IMG/VR virus record: IMGVR_UViG_3300017949_001496
Span: 1-20,332 of that record
Reading direction: 5' to 3' (one strand)
From: a virus
DNA: 20,332 bases
The notes beneath the pieces were generated by a model. The model saw only the letters and a list, made by a program, of their open reading frames with translations. It made no database searches and had not been told where the DNA came from. Below, in pieces: positions 13,166 to 18,913 of this stretch (position 1 is its first letter; every line of letters begins with the position of its first letter). The position numbers and the translations under genes are program-made.

Positions 13166-13362
13166 CTTGGACGGTAACAACACAATTCAGCACTATGTGC
13201 CAAGCAGTCGAGAGTGAATTGCCTGAGTGGGTTGCAGTAGTTTGCGAGACTGAAACGGAAGCCAGGGAATGGTTTGAAGTTCACGTAAGGGGTAAGCATA
13301 GCAAAGCTAGGGTCGTTACTTTGATGAAAGAAAAAGAAGTAGTGGAGGTACAATTTTTATGA
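13162..13362 (+). CDS. Small protein of atypical composition, unknown
   Basis: A 66-residue protein overlapping the membrane peptide by four bases and the MazG-like gene by four bases. Its DNA is close to 50% GC, against about 27% for a sample of the gene that follows it. The protein has an alternating strand-helix look: MTWTVTTQFSTM, then ESELPEWVAVVCETETEAREWFE, then KARVVTLMKEKEVVEVQFL. No family is recognised. Composition suggests separate ancestry from the flanking genes. Confidence 0.65.
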   Translation: MTWTVTTQFSTMCQAVESELPEWVAVVCETETEAREWFEVHVRGKHSKARVVTLMKEKEVVEVQFL

Positions 13363-13700
13363 CTGGAATGTTTTACGATTTAGAGGATTATGAAGAATAT
13401 CTTGGACAAAGCAATTCTAATCCTACTAGTCCCATCAACAAACTTCAGCAGTTAATGATTATTACTGCTGAAGAATGTGGTGAACTTACACAAAGGTGTA
13501 GTAAGATTGTCCGTAAGTATGAAAAAATATCGGATATAGAAAATGATCAAAGAAATAAACTTCTTGAAGAAGTTGGAGATGTTTATTGTATGATTGATTT
13601 AATGTGTGAACATGGTATTCTTGATTGGAAAGAAATTTATGCAAGAAGTAGTTCTAAAAGAAATAAACTTAAAACTTGGAGTAATCTAATAGATGAATAA
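13359..13700 (+). CDS. MazG-like nucleotide pyrophosphohydrolase
   Basis: A 113-residue all-alpha NTP pyrophosphatase. The metal-binding motif is in two parts: E38-E39-C-G-E42 in ITAEECGELTQ and E70-E71-V-G-D74 in LLEEVGDVYCMIDL, the EExxE...ExxD pattern of the MazG/dUTPase-like superfamily. A single domain of this size matches MazG-like proteins common in marine phages. It could hydrolyse non-canonical or excess (d)NTPs; alarmone lowering has been proposed for phage MazG but not generally confirmed. An ATG three codons further (13368) is another possible start. It overlaps the next gene by eight bases. Confidence 0.85.
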   Translation: MTGMFYDLEDYEEYLGQSNSNPTSPINKLQQLMIITAEECGELTQRCSKIVRKYEKISDIENDQRNKLLEEVGDVYCMIDLMCEHGILDWKEIYARSSSKRNKLKTWSNLIDE

Positions 13701-13938
13701 GTTTAAAATATATAAAGCACACAAGATGCTTGACTGGATAGAAAATTATGTAACAGAATGGGCAGAAGAATTAATTCAAAATCATTTTGGTGTTGAAATC
13801 ATTGAACTTACTCAAGAACAGATATATGAAGTTATAGATGAGTGGGAAGAAATGATGGACTATAATCAAACTCTTGCTCTTGGTATTCGTAATTGTATCA
13901 ATATGTGGGAAAACGAACACGAGGAATATCTTGTTTAA
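13693..13938 (+). CDS. Acidic helical protein, unknown
   Basis: An 81-residue protein rich in Glu, Trp and Tyr, predicted mostly helical (MLDWIENYVTEWAEELIQNHFG...). It contains NHFGVEIIELTQEQIYEVIDEWEEM. It overlaps the end of the MazG-like gene and the start of the exonuclease gene by eight bases each, so translation is coupled on both sides. No family is recognised. An inhibitor or partner role for a neighbour is only a guess from its acidity and position. Confidence 0.65.
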   Translation: MNKFKIYKAHKMLDWIENYVTEWAEELIQNHFGVEIIELTQEQIYEVIDEWEEMMDYNQTLALGIRNCINMWENEHEEYLV

Positions 13939-14590
13939 ACACGTAAATCATGGAATAGTTTTACCTAAGATAGAAAGAAAAACTACAGAAGCTGGTCGTA
14001 AATATTTTACACCAGAAGGTAATGCTTATCCATCGATTACTACAGTTTTAGGTGCTTTAAGTAAGGAAGCTATCCTAGATTGGAGAAAAAAAGTTGGAGA
14101 AGAAGAAGCCGATAGAATTTCTCGTAGAGCGACTATTAGAGGAACTGCTGTACATAAACTAGCAGAAGATTATCTTGATAATATACCCGAATGGAAAGAT
14201 AATGTAATGCCTCATAACTTATTTGCTTTTAATCAAATTAAAAGTATTATAGATGAAAGATTAAACAATATTTGGTTTCAAGAAGAATTTTTGTATAGTG
14301 ATATTCTAAGAACTGCTGGACAAGTAGATTGCATTGCAGAGTTTGATGGACAATTATCTATTATAGATTTTAAAACATCACGTAAAACAAAAAGAAAAGA
14401 ATGGATTACAAATTATTTTATTCAAGCTGCTTTTTATGCAGCTGCTTTTTATGAAAGAACAAATGTACCTGTTAAACAAGGTGTTATTCTTATTACTGTA
14501 GATAATGCTGAACCTCAGGTTTTTAAAATAAACACTCACGATTATCTTCCTGCATTTTTAGATGCTAGAAAAAAATATGAAATTAGCTAA
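13931..14590 (+). CDS. PD-(D/E)XK exonuclease (MGME1/RecB-like)
   Basis: A 219-residue nuclease with the RecB/Cas4/MGME1-type core: H75 in RGTAVHKLAEDYL, D133 in GQVDCIAEF, D146-F-K148 in LSIIDFKTSR, and Q165-xxx-Y169 in YFIQAAFYA. This order (His, Asp, D-x-K, QxxxY) is diagnostic for the PD-(D/E)XK exonucleases that degrade single-stranded DNA ends. The start is placed at TTG 13931 with GAGGA five bases upstream; the frame is open further upstream to 13874 but that would be buried in the previous gene. It ends just before a new promoter. A role in recombination or genome-end processing is likely. Confidence 0.85.
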   Translation: MFKHVNHGIVLPKIERKTTEAGRKYFTPEGNAYPSITTVLGALSKEAILDWRKKVGEEEADRISRRATIRGTAVHKLAEDYLDNIPEWKDNVMPHNLFAFNQIKSIIDERLNNIWFQEEFLYSDILRTAGQVDCIAEFDGQLSIIDFKTSRKTKRKEWITNYFIQAAFYAAAFYERTNVPVKQGVILITVDNAEPQVFKINTHDYLPAFLDARKKYEIS

Positions 14591-14598
14591 ATTGGCTA

Positions 14599-14627
14599 TT
14601 TACTTTTAATGTTATATGGTATATTAT
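14599..14627 (+). promoter_or_regulatory. Early-type promoter for the small-protein unit
   Basis: TTTACT at 14599-14604, 17-base spacer, TATTAT at 14622-14627. AGAATCGG follows at 14631-14638, only three bases after the -10 rather than twelve. The leader ends with AAGGAGAAAAATATG. Confidence 0.6.
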
Positions 14628-14658
14628 ATAAGAATCGGTAACACATAAGGAGAAAAAT

Positions 14659-14799
14659 ATGTGGGCAGTTAAAGTAGACCGAAACGGTAGACCTACCAAT
14701 GCAGTCCTACGAAGAATGGAAAAATGTAAACTTGATCTTGACTCACACGAGTCTCGTTCGAAATTTGGTTATTGTTATTTGGATTTATTAGACGAATAA
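14659..14799 (+). CDS. Small protein, unknown
   Basis: A 46-residue protein with a strong AAGGAG ribosome site, first gene after the promoter at 14599-14627. The sequence MWAVKVDRNGRPTNAVLRRM starts with a probable strand-turn-helix and ends YCYLDLLDE. The composition and ribosome site support it being real; no family is recognised. Confidence 0.65.
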   Translation: MWAVKVDRNGRPTNAVLRRMEKCKLDLDSHESRSKFGYCYLDLLDE

Positions 14800-14816
14800 T
14801 TGAAAAGGAAAAAAAT

Positions 14817-15083
14817 ATGACTGAAGAAATAACACGTGAATATATGATGACAAAACTCCAGCAAGGAGAGTGTCGTGTAATCTTTAAAAAAACAAATGGT
14901 GAAGAACGCGATATGACGTGTACTTTACAGCCAACGGTAATTCCTTCTGCTAAAAAAGATGATCCACTTTCTCAGAAAAAAGTAAGATCAATTAATGAAG
15001 AAGTTCTTCCTGTATGGGATGTAAATGCAAAAGGTTGGCGCTCTTTTCGTGTAGATAGTGTGATTAGCTTTGCTTGTAGATAA
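14817..15083 (+). CDS. WYL_2 (DUF2693)-type Sm-like SH3-fold protein
   Basis: An 88-residue protein whose start at ATG 14817 is preceded by AAAAGGA; an in-frame start at 14772 would overlap the upstream gene. It shows the core of the WYL_2/DUF2693 family: CRVIFKKTNGEERDMTCTL, then a PxxxP-like VIPSAKK stretch, then LPVWDVNAKGWRSFRVDSVIS. These are small Sm/SH3-like barrels widespread in T4-like and other phages, thought to bind ligands or nucleic acids, with no proven role. Confidence 0.8.
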   Translation: MTEEITREYMMTKLQQGECRVIFKKTNGEERDMTCTLQPTVIPSAKKDDPLSQKKVRSINEEVLPVWDVNAKGWRSFRVDSVISFACR

Positions 15084-15105
15084 ATACTATAAAAGGAGTT
15101 AATAG

Positions 15106-15672
15106 ATGGCTGGAAAGTTAGTTGATCAGTTTGAAAGATTTTCAAATAGATTACAAATTTTGCCTTATGAACATAGAGTAAATATTAATGAATTGTTGTT
15201 TGCTCTAAGAGGCAATGTAATTTCAACTACTGTCGGTACATCAAACATTTCTACATTTAGAAATATTATTACTAATTTGCATCCATTAAATGATAGCCTA
15301 TATTCAGAAAACAATAATCGTTTTGGTGTTGATATTGACAGTCTTTACGATAATAATTCTTTTTACAGAATATATGTAACAAACAGAACTACACATAAAG
15401 ATAAGGTATTTTTTATAGGTTATTATATAGATAAATTAACTGGAAACTTTACAGAACGTAAAGATTATTATAAAATGGATTTTGATATATGTATTAGAAG
15501 ATATAATAGTGAAAACGAACAGATTTCTTTTGAAACAGAATCAAAGTCTGATAGTTGGAAAGGACCTAAAGAAATAGAAAAAGTTGCAAAAGATAATGGT
15601 CTATTTTATCATTTTATGAAAAAGAATGAAAAAGACCAAACTTATATCAGAATTGTTGATGAAACAGTATGA
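15106..15672 (+). CDS. Hypothetical protein, unknown
   Basis: A 188-residue soluble protein with AAAAGGAG nine bases before the ATG. The first half is helical then Asn/Ser-rich (ENNNRFGVDIDSLYDNNSF). The middle is strand-like (FYRIYVTNRTTHKDKVFFIGYYIDK) and the C-terminal part is acidic-basic (KGPKEIEKVAKDNGLFYHFMKKNEKD). No catalytic motif is recognised. Low-complexity in the upstream gap includes ATAAATACTATA, a weak late-promoter-like string. Confidence 0.65.
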   Translation: MAGKLVDQFERFSNRLQILPYEHRVNINELLFALRGNVISTTVGTSNISTFRNIITNLHPLNDSLYSENNNRFGVDIDSLYDNNSFYRIYVTNRTTHKDKVFFIGYYIDKLTGNFTERKDYYKMDFDICIRRYNSENEQISFETESKSDSWKGPKEIEKVAKDNGLFYHFMKKNEKDQTYIRIVDETV

Positions 15673-15684
15673 GAGTAAATTAGT

Positions 15685-16062
15685 ATGACTATGCATTTAG
15701 TACGAGGAATGACTTCTTTAAATACTAAGAAGCGTAAAATGAAAAAGAAGCCTGGTTGGAAAAGCACAATTCAAGAACATGATGAATTTCTAAAAAAGAT
15801 GGGTGTACACCCCGATCAGCTGGCAAAGAAAAAGGCAAAGCGTGGTAATGTTACGACAGTGGATTTTCCTGATCTTTCTAGCCCTAGCTCAAATAATTGT
15901 CCTACTAGTGATAGGATTGATGGCATAGCACCAAGAAAAGAAACTATGAAATATACTGGCGATGAAATAGCAGGTATTGTAGTAACACATAAATCTAATC
16001 TTATGCCCGTTCGTAAAGATAATAAACAAGCGGCCATTGATGCAGCAAGTATGCGAAGATAA
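15685..16062 (+). CDS. Conserved phage protein with C-terminal HKSN...MRR motif
   Basis: A 125-residue protein with a basic N-terminal half and a distinctive C-terminus: YTGDEIAGIVVTHKSNLMPVRKDNKQAAIDAASMRR. I recall the same ending (I-GI---HKSN--PV---- ending MRR) in small proteins of many marine tailed phages, always uncharacterised. The N-terminus MTMHLVRGMTSLNTKKRK also matches that group. The ATG lies 12 bases after the preceding stop; ATG at 15691 is an alternative. The stop overlaps the next ATG (TAATG). Confidence 0.75.
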   Translation: MTMHLVRGMTSLNTKKRKMKKKPGWKSTIQEHDEFLKKMGVHPDQLAKKKAKRGNVTTVDFPDLSSPSSNNCPTSDRIDGIAPRKETMKYTGDEIAGIVVTHKSNLMPVRKDNKQAAIDAASMRR

Positions 16063-16307
16063 TGTTTAGCATAGAAAATGAATTTGATCATACATTAATT
16101 ACTATCGTAGATAATGATGAACGCGAAGAAGATGTTCAACTTATTATGACTGATAATAATGTTTATATAAGACAATTTAATGATAAATCTGGCAGATACG
16201 ATGTAATAGCATTATCTCCTTTTATGTTTAATGAGATACTTGCTTCAATGAAATACAGTGAAGGTGTTTACGTCACGGAAAGTTCTTTAAAACAGAAAAG
16301 GAAGTAA
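16062..16307 (+). CDS. Conserved small T4-like protein
   Basis: An 81-residue protein starting MFSIENEFDHTLITIVDNDEREEDVQLIM, followed by NVYIRQFNDKSGRYDVIALSPFMFNEI. It reads as a small beta-rich domain. I recall closely similar proteins (same start and the YIRQ...ITL/LSP block) across marine T4-like phages with no function assigned. It overlaps the previous gene by one base and stops one base before the next start. Confidence 0.75.
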   Translation: MFSIENEFDHTLITIVDNDEREEDVQLIMTDNNVYIRQFNDKSGRYDVIALSPFMFNEILASMKYSEGVYVTESSLKQKRK

Positions 16308-16308
16308 T

Positions 16309-16518
16309 ATGTTTGGTATAGATCCACTTATTATTTTAGCACTTGGTATTTTTGCAATATTTTATTGTTCCTATTCTATCGGTCGTGATAATCGTAAACA
16401 AAGAGATGACGAATTGATAGAACAAACAATGTTATATTTGTGTCACGAGGGGTATCTAAAACACAGACGAGATCGTGACGGAGAAATAGAACTCATAAAA
16501 CTTAACGAAGAATTTTAA
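16309..16518 (+). CDS. Small membrane-anchored protein, conserved in T4-like phages
   Basis: A 69-residue protein with one N-terminal membrane helix (about residues 5-24, PLIILALGIFAIFYCSYSIG) followed by a charged cytoplasmic-looking domain: RDNRKQRDDELIEQTMLYLCHEGYLKHRRDRDGEIELIKLNEEF. AAAAGGA sits close before the ATG. The IEQTMLYLCxxGYL pattern I recall from similar phage proteins. It is the last gene before the promoter at 16528. Confidence 0.75.
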   Translation: MFGIDPLIILALGIFAIFYCSYSIGRDNRKQRDDELIEQTMLYLCHEGYLKHRRDRDGEIELIKLNEEF

Positions 16519-16527
16519 ATTTAAAGG

Positions 16528-16556
16528 TTTACAGAGCCTTATAACTATGATATAAT
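16528..16556 (+). promoter_or_regulatory. Early-type promoter for the gp33-containing unit
   Basis: GGTTTACA with TTTACA at 16528-16533, a 17-base spacer and a perfect TATAAT at 16551-16556. It is one of the two best matches in the set. The leader ends in GAGGAGATTCTATACCATG. Confidence 0.75.
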
Positions 16557-16584
16557 AATATTATCATAGAGGAGATTCTATACC

Positions 16585-17688
16585 ATGGCTAAAAGAGCAA
16601 AAACTAAAAAAGTATATTCTCGTAGAGCACGTACGGGTATTGCTGCAGCTCCTACAAACGACTTTAGACACTTTAATGATTATCTTCGTTTGGAAGTTGA
16701 TAAAAAAGAATTATCCCAAGTTATAAAAGCCTATATTAGAAAAAATCTAAAAAAAGTAGATATTCAACTTGCACTAAAAGCACCAGAATGGGCATTTACT
16801 TCAGTTCCTTATCTATCTGCAACAATTGCATGGAAAAATCTAGGTAATCCATTTCCAGAATATTGGAATGGAGAAGAAGTTATTAGAAAAAGAATTCCAG
16901 AGATTGTAGAAAAAGGTAAAATAAAAGCAGAGCAAAAAGAAGAAGTAGAAGAAGAAACACCTAAAAAAACTATTGCCGATATTGTAAAGGAACGTACTTC
17001 TGATTTTATTGGAGAAATAGAAGAAAAAGTAGATGCTTTTCCAGAGGTTTCAGACTTATCTGTTTATGATGAATTAAAAAAGATAGATGCTCCAAATAAT
17101 ACTGCAAAAGCGGTTTATGATTATTATCTTCCTCAACTAAAAGAAATGCAAGAATTAATTAATGATAAACCTAGTGATCTTGTTGAAGCATATAATCATA
17201 TGTCTGCAAGAGAAAAAAAATCATATATGAAATTCTTGGAAGATATTATTGTTGATGCAGAAAGATATATGGCTTCAAAGAAAGCACAAAGAAAAACTCG
17301 AACACCTAAAGTTAAAACTGCAGATAAACAAGTTACAAGATTAACTTATCTTAAAGAGTCAAAAGAACATAAGCTGGTTTCTATTAATCCTACTTCAATT
17401 ATAGGAGCAAGTAGAATATATTTGTTTAATGTAAAGTCAAGAGTTATTACAGAGTTAGTCTGTAGATTATCACAAGGCTTTGAAGTGAGTGGTACTACAA
17501 TTAAAGGAATTGATGAAGATATATCACGAAATATTAGATTAAGAAAACCAGATGAATTTTTACCTCTGGTTCTTAAAAAGACCCCTAATCAAATTAATAA
17601 AGAGTGGGGCAAACTTACTACAAAACCCGGAAATGCAAACGGAAGGGTTAATAAAGACACAATCATATTAAGGGCTCTTGATAGATGA
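16585..17688 (+). CDS. Conserved protein upstream of gp33, unknown
   Basis: A 367-residue protein with GAGGAG ahead of the ATG. The N-terminus is a basic tail (MAKRAKTKKVYSRRARTG). A helical middle part is highly charged, with a Glu/Lys linker near residues 113-130. The C-terminal part, from KLVSINPTSIIGASRIYLFNVKSRVITEL to NGRVNKDTIILRALDR, resembles a conserved C-terminal domain I recall in T4-like cyanophage proteins near gp33/gp32 (the SINPT-IIGA, SGTTIKGID and NGR-N-DTIIL blocks). No enzymatic motif is seen. The position next to gp33 and gp32 suggests a nucleic-acid role. The stop overlaps the gp33 start by four bases. Confidence 0.75.
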   Translation: MAKRAKTKKVYSRRARTGIAAAPTNDFRHFNDYLRLEVDKKELSQVIKAYIRKNLKKVDIQLALKAPEWAFTSVPYLSATIAWKNLGNPFPEYWNGEEVIRKRIPEIVEKGKIKAEQKEEVEEETPKKTIADIVKERTSDFIGEIEEKVDAFPEVSDLSVYDELKKIDAPNNTAKAVYDYYLPQLKEMQELINDKPSDLVEAYNHMSAREKKSYMKFLEDIIVDAERYMASKKAQRKTRTPKVKTADKQVTRLTYLKESKEHKLVSINPTSIIGASRIYLFNVKSRVITELVCRLSQGFEVSGTTIKGIDEDISRNIRLRKPDEFLPLVLKKTPNQINKEWGKLTTKPGNANGRVNKDTIILRALDR

Positions 17689-17921
17689 TAGAAGATAAAA
17701 ATAATTTTATGAACCGTTCAAAGTTTACAAAACTTATTGAAGAACAGGTTCTATCAAAGAAACTAGGGTATATTGATGCCGTAGTTGAAGCATGTGAGAT
17801 TACTAATATAGATCCACAAGATGTTAAAAAGTATATCTCACCTCTTATCAAAGAGAAAATCGAAGCTGAAGCAATGAAATTAAATTTTCTACCGAAGCAA
17901 AATGAACTTCTTTTTGAATAA
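17685..17921 (+). CDS. 33: Late-transcription coactivator, gp33-like
   Basis: A 78-residue protein that lines up with the conserved core of T4 gp33: IEEQVLSKKLGYIDAVVEACEITNIDPQDVKKYISPLIKEKIEAEAMKLNFLP corresponds to T4's IEKMVEEFGMSYLEA...IPETQFAKFI...IIEKIQSEA...LL. In T4, gp33 binds the RNA polymerase flap and sliding clamp and, with gp55, activates late promoters. The T4 N-terminal extension is missing; the C-terminus NELLFE is short and hydrophobic, as expected for a clamp-contact tail. ATG 17685 overlaps the previous stop (ATGA); ATG 17709 is another possible start. It sits directly before gp32, an order seen in T4-like phages. Confidence 0.8.
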   Translation: MIEDKNNFMNRSKFTKLIEEQVLSKKLGYIDAVVEACEITNIDPQDVKKYISPLIKEKIEAEAMKLNFLPKQNELLFE

Positions 17922-17927
17922 ATACTA

Positions 17928-17956
17928 TTTACTATGTCATAAAGATGTAGTATAAT
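17928..17956 (+). promoter_or_regulatory. Early-type promoter for gene 32
   Basis: TTTACT at 17928-17933, a 17-base spacer and a perfect TATAAT at 17951-17956. AATAAATACTATT just before it (17917-17929) resembles the T4 late-promoter core TATAAATA with one change. T4 gene 32 is also served by several promoter types, so overlapping early and late control is plausible. The leader has ATAAGGA. Confidence 0.65.
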
Positions 17957-18001
17957 ATTACAGTAATACAAAAACATATTTCAGTATAAGGAAAAAAATA
18001 T

Positions 18002-18913
18002 ATGTCATTCGCAAATCTAAAACGTAATCGTAACGCAATCGATCAACTTGTAAAAGCAGCAGAAGCTACTAATACAACTCAATCTAATAATTATGTAGAT
18101 GATCGTATCTGGAAACCAACTGTAGATAAATCTAATAATGGTTATGCAGTTATCCGCTTTCTCCCAGCATCAGAAGGATCAGATTTACCATGGAACCGCT
18201 ATTGGGATCATGGGTTTAAGGGACCAACGGGTCGTTGGTATATTGAACGTTCACTTACTTCGATTGGTCAAAATGATCCAGTGGGGGAATTAAATAGTAA
18301 ACTCTGGAACTCTGGTATTGAATCGGATAAAGAAATTGCTCGTAAACAAAAGCGGCGGTTGCATTATGTTTCGAATATTTTAGTTCTTTCAGATCCGGGT
18401 AATCCAAGCAATGAAGGTAAAGTATTCATTTTTCAATATGGGAAGAAAATCTTTGATAAACTAATGGATGCAATGCAACCAGATTTTCAAGATGAAGAAC
18501 CAATTAATCCATTTGATTTTTGGCAAGGTGCCGACTTTAAGCTTAAAATTCGTGATGTAGAAGGTTATCGTAACTACGATAAATCTGAATTTTCTGGCCA
18601 GAGTGAATTATCTTCTGATGATACATATCTGGAAGAAATTTATAATAAACTTCATGATCTGCGTGAATTTACAGATCCTAAAAATTATAAAACATATGAT
18701 GAACTACAAGCTAAACTGATGGCTGTTCTCGGAGAACAGGCTTCTGTTGGAGCACCTACAATGAAACAAGAGGAATCTCTAGGAGAACCGCAACCGGCTC
18801 CTAAAATGAGAGAAGCAGAACCTGTTCGGATGGAAACTGCAGAAATGGCTTCAGCTTCGGAAGAAGATGACGATATCATGACTCACTTTGCAAATCTTGT
18901 AAATGAAGACTAG
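18002..18913 (+). CDS. 32: Single-stranded DNA-binding protein gp32
   Basis: A 303-residue T4-type SSB. The N-terminal basic LAST-like patch (LKRNRNAI) supports cooperative binding. The OB-fold core follows, with AVIRFLPASEG, WDHGFKGPTGRWYIE, RRLHYVSNILVLSDPGNPSNEGKVFIFQYGKKIFDK and DFWQGADFKLKIRDVEGYRNYDKSEF, all closely like T4 gp32. The C-terminus has a Pro/Glu/Ala linker and an acidic tail (SEEDDDIMTHFANLVNED) that recruits replication partners. Unlike T4 gp32, the segment after H70 (residues 82-97) has no cysteines, and the whole protein has none, so the zinc knuckle is lost. Its stop overlaps that of the gene on the other strand. Confidence 0.95.
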   Translation: MSFANLKRNRNAIDQLVKAAEATNTTQSNNYVDDRIWKPTVDKSNNGYAVIRFLPASEGSDLPWNRYWDHGFKGPTGRWYIERSLTSIGQNDPVGELNSKLWNSGIESDKEIARKQKRRLHYVSNILVLSDPGNPSNEGKVFIFQYGKKIFDKLMDAMQPDFQDEEPINPFDFWQGADFKLKIRDVEGYRNYDKSEFSGQSELSSDDTYLEEIYNKLHDLREFTDPKNYKTYDELQAKLMAVLGEQASVGAPTMKQEESLGEPQPAPKMREAEPVRMETAEMASASEEDDDIMTHFANLVNED

